NCBI GenBank assembly: GCA_019454045.1
Contig: SKCR01021139.1
Location: 83,456 to 147,455, forward strand
DNA from: Zanthoxylum bungeanum
Taxonomy: Eukaryota; Streptophyta; Magnoliopsida; Sapindales; Rutaceae
Length of the DNA: 64,000 nt
Direction: 5' to 3'
Below the pieces are notes generated by a model. That model was not told the origin of the DNA. It did no database searches and saw nothing but the letters and a program-made list of their open reading frames with translations. Numbering within the stretch: position 1 is the stretch's first letter; each line of letters opens with the position of its first letter. Below are positions 34,051 through 44,647 of this stretch, piece after piece. A program made the position numbers and the translations under genes.

Positions 34051-37000
34051 CTAGAAATAATGCCGTAACTTTCTGGAAGCCCATACCACTGCAAGACAGA
34101 TCTTCTCAACCTCTTGATACCGAGCCTCATACGGGAGCATCTTCTTGCTCAGATAATAGACTGCATGTTCTACCCCTGTCTCATCAGCCTGTACCATCAT
34201 TGCCCCCAGTGCTTCTGATTCTATAGCCAAATACAATATCAAAGGTCTGCCCGGTCTCAGAGGTTTCAATACAAGTGGCTTTACCAAGTACTCTCTGATT
34301 CTGTCGAAGGCTGTCTGACACTGTTCATTCCATCTCACTGGCTGATCTTTTCTCAACAGTTTGAAGATAGGCTCACATACCGATGTCAACTTGGCAACGA
34401 ACCGACTGATGTACTGAATCTTCCCCAAGAATGCTCTGACTTCTTTTTCTGTCTTCGGTGCAGGCATTTCTGTGATTGCCTTGATCTTTTCGGAGTCTAC
34501 CTTTATTCCGCCCATTCCCACTGTATGACCAAGCAATTTCCCTGATGTCACCCCAAACACACATTTCTTAGGGTTTAGCCGCAGGTTGTATCTGTCAACT
34601 CTCTGAAGAAACCTTTCCAGTGCTTCAATATGCCCAACCCTTGTCTCTGATTTCACCATCATGTCATCTACATACACCTCAATCTCTTTGTGCATCAAGT
34701 CATGGAAAAGTGTAGTGGCCATTCGCTGATAAGTAGCTCCCGCATTCTTAAGCCCAAACGACATTACCTTGTAACAATAAGTACCCCACTCGGTAACAAT
34801 TGATGTCTTGTGTTTATCTTCCTCAGCCATGAGAACCTGATTGTAACCTGAAAACCCATCTGCAAATGAATTCATAGCGGATAAAGCCGCGCTATCAACC
34901 AGAACATCTATATGCGGCAAAGGAAAATCATCTTTCGGACAAGCTTTGTTGAGATCTCTGTAGTCTACACACATTCTGACATTCCCATCTTTTTTCAGTA
35001 CCGGTACTATGTTAGCCAACCATTTAGGATACTTTACTACTTCCAGGAACCCCACATCTATCTGTTTCTTAACTTCCTCTCTGACTTTCTCAGCCCATTC
35101 TGGTCTCATCCGTCGGAGTTTCTGTTTTATTGGTCTCATATTCGGATAAGTTGGTATTGTGTGTTGGGCAATGTTTCTGTCTACCCCGAGCATGTCCTCA
35201 TAGGACCAAGCAAATACTTTACCCGGCTCAAACTTCATTTTCTCCATAATCCTAGCCACCCTAGGATCCACCCACTCCTCAAAAGTAGTTGACACTTGAA
35301 ACCTCGTGAAAGGTTGTATCTCCAAGGCAGCCACGGCATTATCTAACTCAGCCCGGATGGTGACAACTTCTCCCTCATACGGGAACTTGATCATCTGATG
35401 CAAAGTGGAAGGCACGCCCCCAAGTTTGTGAAACCAAGGCCTTCCCAACAATAAGGCAAAAGTAGCCGGGATGTCCAGTACTGTGAACTCAACCTCATCT
35501 TCAATCGGTCCTACCTTGACCATAGCCACAAAGGTACCCTCAACTCCCATTTTACTGTCATCATAAGCCTTAATAGTCATACTGGAGGGGTCCAAGTCTG
35601 TTGCTTTCATACCCAATCTCGCCAAAAGTTTCAGCGGGCACACATTGATGGATGAACCGTCATCCACCATTACACATGAAGTTCTCTTGCCCCTCACCTC
35701 GGCCCTGATAAATAGAGGCCTGTTATAATTTCTCCCCTCCGCTAGGAGTTCATCCTCAGAAAAAGATATCTGCAAAGCTTCCTTCTGAACCGACCCAACA
35801 AACATTGTAGGGTTGGCGTCTTCCGGTACCACAATCTTGCTCAAGGCCTCAACCATAGCCTGCCTATGCTCCCGAGATGCAAATAACAGTTCCCATATAC
35901 TCACTTGTGCTCTAGTCTTCCTCAATTCCCTCAACACTATATCCCCCTCAGTATTTTCTGCAGTCTCAACCACTTCTCTACCATCTGTCAAAACTTCCTT
36001 ACCCTTTTCCGCCATATCATTGTAGAAACGACCACTGCGCATCATTCCCCTTACTTCTTCCTCATCACTGCTAGAGAAATCAAGCCAAAAGTTTTTTCCC
36101 TGCTCAAACTCATCTTCACTAGTACTATCCCACATTCCAAGGCAAAAGGCTTGAGGGTGAAAGGATTTCAGGACAAGGTTTTCTGGGAGGCCAGAATTGA
36201 TCATATAGGCTGGTGGTGGTACGGCACGGTAGTTGGGTAAGTGGTTTCTGTGTGTGTCAGGCTGTTCTATTTCTGGGACAGGTATTTTCTTAGAGTCTAT
36301 CAGGTCTTGGATTTCATGGCGGAGTCGGGCGCAGTTGTCGGTGTCATGGCCCTTTTGTTGGTGAAAGTGACAGTAAAGGCTTAGGTTATAATGTGATGGT
36401 AGGGGATTGGGTAATGGTTTCGCTTCCAAGGGTTTTAAGAGCCCTTGCCTCTTCAATTTCTCTAGCACCTTGGACAGGGGCCTTCCCAAGTTGGAAAACT
36501 GCCGGTTCCGGATAGCGGCGATCTCAGGAGAAATGGGCTTTGCTCCCGATGTTCCCCCAATGGGCCTCCTGTTCAGACCATAGAATTTTCTGTTTTCCGC
36601 CTCTTCGTCTTCAATGTCCATGACAGTCTCCCTCAACTGCCAAAAGTCTGTAATCATTGAGGTCATCCTCCTCAACTTGCTGTAAATGTAGGGCCTGGTG
36701 CCCTTGATAATCATTTTAATCCGGTCCTTCTCCGAGGGCCTAGTCTGCATCTTCAATAACTGACCTCTCCACCGGTCCACATACTCCTTAAAACTCTCCT
36801 CCGCTTTCTGCTTAACATTCTCCAGATCACGGAGTGACAGATCGATCTCTAGGTCAGTGACATACTGCTTCAGGAAAGCATCGGCCAACTCCCTCCAATC
36901 TTCCTTCACTTTCTTCTCCAAACTGTGGTACCATACCACGGGAGCTCCTTCAAGCGACATTCCAAACATTTTCTGCACTTGGCGCTGAGATAAGCCAACT

Positions 37001-37437
37001 GAACTCATGACTGATACAAACTGTCGGAGATGCACCCTTAGATCCCCATTCCCGTTAAACTTAGCCATATCAAGCATCTTGAACTGTGCCGGCAACTGTT
37101 CCTCGAAAGTCAGTGTGTCATAATCCAGTAAATCCTCATTCTTACCCCTCATCTCGCGGGTAACCGACTCAACCTGATCCCGAAGTTTTTGTAACTCTGC
37201 CTGAGACCTAGATACTCTGTCTGCTGCATACTCTGCCATATCATCATCAAAAGTGGGGATATCATCCCCCAACCCATTCGGAGGCTCCTCCCGCCTCACA
37301 TTCTCAGAAATTCCCCCAGCACGGGGCACAACCATACCAGCCACAGCAGTAGTCAAAGCTTGCAACTGTTCAGTGACCTTGGCGAGACTGTTCTCTAACT
37401 GATCCATTCGGGATACCTCATTACCAGATGCACTCAT
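34051..37437 (-). CDS. Gypsy-C gag-protease-RT-RNase H polyprotein, 1128 codons, internal in-frame deletion
   Basis: One open frame from ATG at 37437 (MSASGNEVSRMDQL); an ATG 52 codons upstream is in frame, but homologous leaders suggest this start. In order: gag with LPAQFKMLDMAKFNGNGD near residues 115-130, finger-like YCHFHQQKGHDTDNC near 354-368, protease VMVDDGSSINVCP near 590, RT with CVDYRDLNK, DGFSGYN and YVDDMMVK near 920, and the start of the degenerate RNase H. At about residue 738 (35222) the frame runs from KFEPG straight into KVFAWSYEDM; Gypsy-A has about 620 bp between these words. So the protease C-terminal side and linker are fused in frame to RT. The product would be gag-pol of a Tat-like element. 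It ends at a premature TAG in RNase H. Confidence 0.85.
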   Translation of the reverse strand: MSASGNEVSRMDQLENSLAKVTEQLQALTTAVAGMVVPRAGGISENVRREEPPNGLGDDIPTFDDDMAEYAADRVSRSQAELQKLRDQVESVTREMRGKNEDLLDYDTLTFEEQLPAQFKMLDMAKFNGNGDLRVHLRQFVSVMSSVGLSQRQVQKMFGMSLEGAPVVWYHSLEKKVKEDWRELADAFLKQYVTDLEIDLSLRDLENVKQKAEESFKEYVDRWRGQLLKMQTRPSEKDRIKMIIKGTRPYIYSKLRRMTSMITDFWQLRETVMDIEDEEAENRKFYGLNRRPIGGTSGAKPISPEIAAIRNRQFSNLGRPLSKVLEKLKRQGLLKPLEAKPLPNPLPSHYNLSLYCHFHQQKGHDTDNCARLRHEIQDLIDSKKIPVPEIEQPDTHRNHLPNYRAVPPPAYMINSGLPENLVLKSFHPQAFCLGMWDSTSEDEFEQGKNFWLDFSSSDEEEVRGMMRSGRFYNDMAEKGKEVLTDGREVVETAENTEGDIVLRELRKTRAQVSIWELLFASREHRQAMVEALSKIVVPEDANPTMFVGSVQKEALQISFSEDELLAEGRNYNRPLFIRAEVRGKRTSCVMVDDGSSINVCPLKLLARLGMKATDLDPSSMTIKAYDDSKMGVEGTFVAMVKVGPIEDEVEFTVLDIPATFALLLGRPWFHKLGGVPSTLHQMIKFPYEGEVVTIRAELDNAVAALEIQPFTRFQVSTTFEEWVDPRVARIMEKMKFEPGKVFAWSYEDMLGVDRNIAQHTIPTYPNMRPIKQKLRRMRPEWAEKVREEVKKQIDVGFLEVVKYPKWLANIVPVLKKDGNVRMCVDYRDLNKACPKDDFPLPHIDVLVDSAALSAMNSFADGFSGYNQVLMAEEDKHKTSIVTEWGTYCYKVMSFGLKNAGATYQRMATTLFHDLMHKEIEVYVDDMMVKSETRVGHIEALERFLQRVDRYNLRLNPKKCVFGVTSGKLLGHTVGMGGIKVDSEKIKAITEMPAPKTEKEVRAFLGKIQYISRFVAKLTSVCEPIFKLLRKDQPVRWNEQCQTAFDRIREYLVKPLVLKPLRPGRPLILYLAIESEALGAMMVQADETGVEHAVYYLSKKMLPYEARYQEVEKICLAVVWASRKLRHYF

Positions 37438-38583
37438 ACTTGTTCTTTTAGTGAGTCTTGTCCATTCTCTAACCCAAACGGTATCTATGATGTCTTTTTG
37501 AGACATAGACGGTGTTAACATGATATATGTATGCATGAGGTGCATGAGATGCATGTAACATATATAACATATTAAATCAATTAAAATTTTCAAACAAATC
37601 GGCCCGTTACCATTTTAGAATTTTTCGGGCTAATTGTCACAGGAGTGAACCCATCCCAGTTTAAATGGCCCAACGAGTTCACATCTTATGACAAAGAGCC
37701 CAACTAAATCCAAATGGTAATGTTCCGAACACAAGCACAAAGTGGCCCATCAACACTTAGACGCCTTTGGCCCAATAGTCATGAAATACGTTCTTGTCCC
37801 AGTTTAAATGGCCCAACAAGCCAATATCCCATGACAAATGGTCCAAATGGATCCAAACGATGATGTTCCCAAACAAAATCATAGAAGAAAGATAATACAA
37901 ACATAACGTAATAATTTCTACATAATGGCCCATCAACATTTCAGAAGCTTCGGGCCTAATAGTCATAAGGTAAAAACTCGCCCCAGTTTAAATGGCCCAG
38001 CAAGTCTGCATTTCTGACAATAGTCCAACTGCATCCAAATGAGGATGGTCCACAATCACATATTCAAGGAAATAATTGTTACTTTAGCCAACCCGATCTA
38101 TGAGTGGGTTAGCAAGAGTATAGACAAAGGCTTTCACCGGCGAAGGATGGCCCACAACTAGGTCTCCCCACTCAAGGGTTCGAGCGACCAAGTGAGCGCA
38201 CCCTTTTTTATACGCTAAGGTACATGCCAATGAGCTATGGTGTGTGACGGACTGTCAAATGGATTTTCCGTTGTAGATTCCCCAGAGGGAAGGTAGAGCG
38301 AGGCTCACTTAAATACCCAAGCCTCTGAGGCTCTTATTGCTTGGTGTCAGGAATAAACAACGAGTCCTCCAAATTAGTCCATCACAATAGGCTACAGGTA
38401 GATGGCTATATTGGTGCCTTCACAACTTTTCCTTCTAGAAAGGTAGTGAATGAAGGAAGACACCCAACCATTACCTAGCCTTAAAATGCCTTTGATTAAA
38501 CCCTCATTTTATCCACTATAGACACGGTCAATTAAAACATAAATCCAAACATTACAAGATAATATTTCAGGGTCGATTCTCTG
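37438..38583 (-). other. Gypsy-C leader
   Basis: Untranslated stretch between PBS and gag. Repeats of roughly 145-185 bp occupy 37590-38090, then a conserved unique part (38090-38580) that is also in A (57239-57683) and B (53290-53806). No gene seen. Short CATGCA words cluster at 37520-37560 near the gag start. Confidence 0.7.
37590..38090. repeat. Leader repeats of Gypsy-C
   Basis: Three diverged units, each with cccagtttaaatggccca(a/g)c near 37658, 37799 and 37984. Same family as 23345-23829. Confidence 0.75.
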
Positions 38584-38601
38584 TCCCCAGTGGAGTCGCC
38601 A
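38584..38601 (-). other. Primer binding site of Gypsy-C
   Basis: Minus strand TGGCGACTCCACTGGGGA, three bases from the 5' LTR. It is identical in A and D. As I recall, Ogre/Tat elements use tRNA-Arg; the exact tRNA was not checked. Confidence 0.85.
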
Positions 38602-38604
38602 GAC

Positions 38605-38879
38605 TGTGGGAACACAGAAACTGGGCGACGCATGCTGTCCAAGGCTCGTGGCCTAGTTGGGAGTACGGAGTAGCCCGCGGGGGACTAAACCAGAGAGTAA
38701 TGGAGTCGCCACCCGGTGTGAACCGAGAAAATGAGATTTAAGGCCGCACTCACCCCTCGCAAGGGAAGACCTCAAACCGTTATGTTCAGAATGGTCCCTT
38801 ACTTATGTCACTTGTAATAAAAGGATTTATGTAATAATTCAATCAAGCTTAAGTAACACTTTTTTTCCAAGAGTATCAT
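38605..38879 (-). repeat. 5' LTR of Gypsy-C, left part
   Basis: First 275 bp of the LTR, about 3% different from 25445-25719. Cut by Gypsy-D after GAGTATCAT; continues at 46193. Confidence 0.88.
38875..38879. repeat. TSD of Gypsy-D, left copy
   Basis: ATCAT, matching 46188-46192. Removing Gypsy-D restores gagtatcatgcttctaaa, as in the intact LTR at 25713-25730. Confidence 0.93.
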
Positions 38880-40417
38880 TGTAGACAACAGAACTTGACG
38901 ACGCTGTTCTAGGCTCGCGGCCTAGTTGGGAAGTACGAAATAACATGGATTCGCCACCCGGTGTGAACCAGGACAAAGATTTAAGGCCGCACTCACCCCT
39001 CGCAAGGGAAGACCTCAAACCGTTGGGTTCGGAATGGTCCCTTACTTGTGTCACTTGTGATGATATGATTTGTGCAATTAATCAACCGAGTCTACTCAAT
39101 AATCATGCTCAAGGGTACTTAGATCTAACATGCTTTCTTCCAAATAATTCCACGCAATGTAACACAACGAGCATATTGAACCATTAAATCAACATGTATA
39201 AATCCTTATCCTAACACATCATAAACTAATAACATGCATGATGAACAACCTAAACATGCTTTAACAAATAAATAACAAACTAAATTAAACCATGCTTTAA
39301 ATAATAAACAAATAACCTAAAGACTATAACATGCTCAAATACAAATTTGGATGAGACGAGATACGTGTATCTTAAGTGGTACGTGGCATTGTATCCCGAG
39401 TGCAGACCATACTACCGTCCATTCGGAATCGGCTATGGAATTTACGTCCGGGTTTCCATCCGATATACCACAAAAGGGAACACATATCCCGCTCATCCAA
39501 CAATCACATCATGCTTCAAACGACTCTCATGCAATTATATATCAAAATAAATAAAATAAATGAAAGATAATAAATAAAATGGTGCCCTCAGGTCTAACCT
39601 CTTTTTTCGTCTCACGAAAGCACGTTACACGGCCGTCGGAAGGGTTAATCTTCCGCAACTTTTCTGGTTCACTAATCCAATGTTTTTCCTCGCTGTTTCG
39701 CTGTTTTGGACTGCTGTTTTCACTCCGTTTTGCTGTTGTTTTTGTTGTATTTTCGGGTCACTATTTTTGGTAATTAGGGGACTGTTTTGAGCAGTTTTAT
39801 GGCTGATGTTTTGAGGGAAATTCCGGGCAGTTTTAGAAGGTTTCCGGACAGTTTTTTAGGGTGTAAAGGGGCTGGTTTCAAGACTGTTTTCACGGTAGTT
39901 TGTTCACTGTTGTAGGTCTCGGTTTGGTGTATGGGCTGATTCCTTATTGCTCGGTTTGTGAGGTGTTGTTGTGGCTAATGGCGCCTGGTTTGTTGAAAGG
40001 AGAGGCAGGTGGTGTGTAGGCTTTTGTGATGGGCTGATGAGGGCTAGATGCGTTGAAGGGCTTGTGGTGCGTTTGTTTGAAGGTGCAACGTGAGTGTGTG
40101 CTCAGTGGGGGCTGCTCACATCGGGCAAAGGGTTTGTTGACGTGAAGGCAATGTCGGCTATTTGCGTTTTTCTGAAAGCAGTTATGTTGCGTGAAAGATA
40201 AAGGGGAGCAACAGGTGGCGTGATGGGTTTGGTGTGTTTTAAAACAGAGGTCCAACAAGCGAACCCGAAGCGAAACACGCGAGTTAACTCTGAAAAAAAT
40301 TCCATTTTCCAACTTTACCCTTCCAACGTCTGTTTCCCGCGGCTTTCACAACTAAAGAGGTAGTGTCTCCATACGAGACTCATCATCGGGCTGATATGCA
40401 AAAATGCAATGCCTACA
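38880..40417 (-). repeat. 3' LTR of Gypsy-D (1538 bp)
   Basis: TGTAGACAACAG start, GCCTACA end. About half the length of the A, B and C LTRs, and it lacks their tandem arrays. It keeps the PBS-like word (mutated to TGGATTCGCCA near 38945) and the conserved ~95-nt block at 39378-39475. Confidence 0.92.
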
Positions 40418-40439
40418 GTCGCCCCCACTTTAATGGGAC
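40418..40439 (-). other. Polypurine tract of Gypsy-D
   Basis: Minus strand GTCCCATTAAAGTGGGGGCGAC beside the LTR. Confidence 0.8.
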
Positions 40440-40539
40440 TTGTGCAGTGTGTGACAATGACAATTCTATCAAAGTACGTGCAATGCATTTTTACTTACCT
40501 GGCTCGCCAGCTGCCACTTGACTTGCCGTGTTGATTTGA

Positions 40540-41950
40540 GTTGATGTTGAGGTGCTTCGACCCCTGGTCCATTCCCGAACCGATGATATGCTGTGGTGTG
40601 GTGGAGTCCATTCTCGAACTGTCACCGTTGTGGTCCATTCCCGAACCGATCTCCATTCCCGGAGTGTAGCTGTGATGTAGTGTGATGAAGTCCATTCCCG
40701 AACTGTCACCGTTGTGGTCCATTCCCGAACCGATCTCCATTCCTGGAGTGTAGCTGTGATGTAGTGTGATGAAGTCCATTCCCGAACTGTCACCGTTGTG
40801 GTCCATTCCCGAACCGATCTCCATTCTCGGATTGTTGTTGTGATATGATGTGATGAAGTCCATTCCCGAACTGTCACCGTTGTGGTCCATTCCCGAACCG
40901 ATCTCCATTCCCGGAGTGTTGCTGTAATGTGATGTGATGAAGTCCATTCCCGAACTGTCACCGTTGTGGTCCATTCCCGAACCGATCTCCATTCCCGGAG
41001 TGCCATTCTCGGCGTGCCATTCCCGGCGTGCTCATTCCCGAGCTGTCCATTCCCGGACTGTTGTTGTGATGTGATGTGATGAAGTCCATTCCCGAACTGT
41101 CACCGTTGTGGTCCATTCCCGAACCGATCTCCATTCCCGGAGTGTTGCTGTGATGTGATGTGATGAAGTCCATTCCCGAATTGTCACCGTTGTGGTCCAT
41201 TCCCGAACCGATCTCCATTCCGGAGTGTAGCTGTGATGTAGTGTGATGAAGTCCATTCCCGAACTGTCACCGTTGTGGTCCATTCCCGAACCGATCTCCA
41301 TTCCTGGAGTGTAGCTGTGATGTAGTGTGATGAAGTCCATTCCCGAACTGTCACCGTTGTGGTCCATTCCCGAACCGATCTCCATTCTCGGATTGTTGTT
41401 GTGATATGATGTGATGAAGTCCATTCCCGAACTGTCACCGTTGTGGTCCATTCCCGAACCGATCTCCATTCCCGGAGTGTTGCTGTAATGTGATGTGATG
41501 AAGTCCATTCCCGAACTGTCACCGTTGTGGTCCATTCCCGAACCGATCTCCATTCCCGGAGTGCCATTCTCGGCGTGCCATTCCCGGCGTGCTCATTCCC
41601 GAGCTGTCCATTCCCGGACTGTTGTTGTGATGTGATGTGATGAAGTCCATTCCCGAACTGTCACCGTTGTGGTCCATTCCCGAACCGATCTCCATTCCCG
41701 GAGTGTTGCTGTGATGTGATGTGATGAAGTCCATTCCCGAATTGTCACCGTTGTGGTCCATTCCCGAACCGATCTCCATTCCCGGAGTACCATTCTCGGC
41801 GTGCCATTCCCGGCATGCTCATTCCCGAGCGTGCTCATTCCCGAGCTGTCCATTCCCGGACTGTCCATTCCCGGACTAAATCTCCATTCCCGGCGTGCTC
41901 ATTCCCGAGCGTGCTCATTCCCGAGCTGTCCATTCCCGGACTGTAATGAT
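40540..41950 (-). repeat. 84-bp tandem array with 561-bp higher-order period in Gypsy-D 3' UTR
   Basis: The basic unit gtccattcccgaactgtcac plus about 64 bp repeats every 84 bp (for example at 40690 and 40774). A block of about 561 bp is itself duplicated almost exactly: features at 40958-41218 recur at 41519-41779. The end (41780-41950) has shorter cattcccg(a/g)g(a/c) words. On the minus strand the array is open in two frames (words REWTSSHHITATL and GMDHNGDSSGMDF), as expected from an 84-bp period. Confidence 0.92.
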
Positions 41951-42600
41951 CTGATGTAATATGGGCCTCGCCCCAGAATGCCTACTCTCGGCAGAAACTG
42001 AAACTGATGTGATATGGGCCTCGCCCTCAGAATGCCATCCTCGGCCGAAACTGATATGATCTAAATATGGGCTTCGCCCCCAAAATGCCATTCTCGGCAG
42101 AAGCTGAAACTGATGTGATATGGGCATCGCCTTCGGAATGCCATCCTCAGCCGAAATTGATCTGATCTCAATACGGGCTTCGCCCCCAAAATGCCATTCT
42201 CGGCAGAAGCAGAAACTGATGTGATATGGGCCTCGCCCCAGAATGCCATCCTCGGCCGAAACTGATCTGATCTCAATATGGGCTTCGCCCCCAAAATGCC
42301 ATTCTCGGCAGAAGCTGAAACTGATGTGATATGGGCCTCGCCCTCAGAATGCCATCCTCGGCCGAAACTGATCTGATCTCAATATGGGCTTCGCCGCCAA
42401 AATGCCATTCTCGGCAGAAGCTGAAACTGATGTGATATGGGCCTCCCCCTAGAATGCCATCCTCGGCCGAACTGATCTGATGTGATGCGGGCCTCGCCCC
42501 CAGAATGCCATGTCCGACAGAAACTGATCTGATGCTATGTGGGCCTTCCCCCCAGAATGCCATACCCGGCATAAACTGATTTGATGTTATTATGGGCCTC
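41950..42600 (-). repeat. 105-106 bp tandem array in Gypsy-D 3' UTR
   Basis: Units alternate atgggcctcgcccc(c)agaatgccat and atgggcttcgcccccaaaatg halves. The ttctcggcag marker lies at 42091, 42197, 42302 and 42408. About six units, diverging to the right. Confidence 0.88.
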
Positions 42601-43020
42601 GCCCCAGACTGATGCTAATGTCTAATGTGGGCCTCGACCTTGGGACTCATTCCCGAAACTGCTAACAAGGTGGGCCTCGACCCTGGGATCCATTCCCGGA
42701 TTCATTCCAAATTCTGACGACGTGGGCCTCGGCCTTGGGATTCATTCCCTAGATTCACTCCAAAACTCTAGCGATGTGGGATTCATTCCCCTGGGGTTTA
42801 TTCCCGAAACTCTGACGATGTGGGCCTCGACCCTGGGATTCATTCCCCAAACTGCTGATAAGGTGGGCCTCGACCCTGAGTTGATACTGATGTGGGCCTC
42901 GCCCCAAATTGATATTGATGTGGGGCCTCGCCCCCAGACTAAAAATGATGCGGGCCTTGCCCCGAAACTGATACTGATATGGGCCTCAACCCTGGGACTC
43001 ATCCCAAAAACTATTACTCA
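42600..43020 (-). repeat. Degenerate third repeat block of Gypsy-D 3' UTR
   Basis: Loose repeats of gtgggcctcg(a/c)cc(t/c)tgggattcattccc. This block is the most like the 3' UTR of A (16560-16960) and B (50540-50770). Confidence 0.75.
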
Positions 43021-44335
43021 TATGTTGCTGATTCTGGTTGGCTTGTCTTTTCCGCTTTCTCTTTTTCTTCTTTGAAACTTGTGAATACAAAACGAAACAA
43101 ACACAAAAAGAATGCAAATACGTTTCGTGTATGCATGCATGCATGAATGAATTTCCTATTTCGTTGGGTTAGGTCTTCCGCCATTTCTCCAGGTGATTGC
43201 TCAGTCTTCTTTCTGGTTTCATGACTTAATATCTTGTTATGTCCCTGATTCACGATGTGGTAGACTGGTCGCCCTCGGTCTTGGTTTAGCTTTCTACTCT
43301 CCACTGTTTGCACTTGGTCAATATGAACCACATGGTGGGGCCTTCCATATCATCATACTATATTACATGCTACGAAATAGTCCCAATAGTTACACACATT
43401 ATTGTCCTCAAGGAATGTCCAGTAATGAAACCAGAGAACATTCAAAACACTCAATGCAACTCAAATCTGAGTTTTTGAATAAATGATCTATGCCAGACTC
43501 AAAGTGTGTGTGTGCAAAGGTTCTTTTGCAGCTTGATCCTTAAGTAAGCTAACTCAATGATTTCGTTTCAAAAATCGGGATCGATGGGTCAAACCAACCT
43601 AGATGTATCAGTTATGCCTGCAGTTGCTTTTCTGTGCTCAATGTGGCATGGTTTTCTTTCTCTTTTGTCTCTTTTTTTTTTTTTTTTTGAACTTCTTTTT
43701 TTCTTTTCTTTTCTTTTCTTTTTTTATTTTTATTTTTTATTTCTCTTTTTTCAACACACCTACCCTTTAAGGTAGCATTTCTCCTCATGGTGGTCCTAAT
43801 ACTCGCCCATGGGTAGCTTCACGCTTATCGGTTATAGGCGGTTAAATTCTTTTCTTTAGAGACTTTTCTTTCATTTTCAACCATACCACACATCATTACA
43901 TAAGCAAATCAAGATAGACATCTAAGCAAACGGTCATTCACTGACCTACAATTTCTTCAACTAGTCACCTTGCCAACTACTCAGGTTTTCACCGCTAAGA
44001 ACCTATAGTGGAGTGTTTACGAGTCTGACATAGATCAATCACTCAAAGTATCAGATAAAAGCACGTCAAGGGTTTATCGTTTCTAAGGTTTCACCCTGAA
44101 GCAAACAATTTCATCATTGGACTTATGCCTAACTATCAAGGACTTAAAAACAAACAAATTTTTTTTTCTTTTTTTTTTCTCTTCATTTTTTTTTCTCTTT
44201 TTTTTTCTCTCTCTCTTTTTTTCTTCTCTTTTTTCTCTTTTTTGAAGGCCCCCCCAATGGTCTTTCTATCCTTGTCGTAAGGTTTTCTGTTTCTCGATTT
44301 CTTTTTCCCCGCTATCCATGTTTGCTAAACTCCTC
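43021..44335. other. Gypsy-D middle region of unknown origin with pyrimidine tracts
   Basis: 43021-43200 still resembles the segment next to the integrase stop in A, B and C (gcatgcatgaatga, cgttgggttaggtcttccgcc). From about 43200 to 44335 I find no counterpart elsewhere in the window. T/C-rich tracts lie at 43665-43755 and 44158-44250. The longest frames are about 100 codons and show no motif I know. It sits where pol should be, so it either replaced pol or was acquired. Confidence 0.6.
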
Positions 44336-44626
44336 TTGAATAACCCTTTTTTTTTCTCTAACCCAACGGATATCTATGATGGCTTTTAAGACACAGAGGG
44401 TTAATATGATGCATGTATGCATGAGATGCATGCGACATTTGAGATATAATATGCATGTGGTTATCAAAAGCATAAAAGGGGCAACTTCTATAGGATATAA
44501 AACTATGGTTCTCATGCGGGTTTATGACAATGTCTTTAACTAAACCCCTTCAACCCACTATAGACATGGTTAACTAAAGCACAAATCATAAACATCACAA
44601 GACATGATTTCGGGGCCGATTCTCTA
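44336..44626 (-). other. Gypsy-D short leader
   Basis: About 290 bp similar to the two ends of the long gypsy leaders: ctaacccaacggatatctatgatg on the gag side and the ggggccgattctctatccccag side before the PBS. No leader tandem repeats and no gag start. Confidence 0.65.
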
Positions 44627-44644
44627 TCCCCAGTGGAGTCGCCA
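44627..44644 (-). other. Primer binding site of Gypsy-D
   Basis: Minus strand TGGCGACTCCACTGGGGA, identical to Gypsy-C. Confidence 0.85.
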
Positions 44645-44647
44645 GAC

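Noticed and set aside
40491..41868. Long frames of 85-173 codons through the Gypsy-D repeats
   Set aside because: An 84-bp period divisible by three keeps several frames open at once; no start context or known domain.
43193..43486. A 97-codon frame in the unknown region of Gypsy-D
   Set aside because: Hydrophobic stretches but no recognisable domain, no conserved counterpart, and the opposite strand is equally open.
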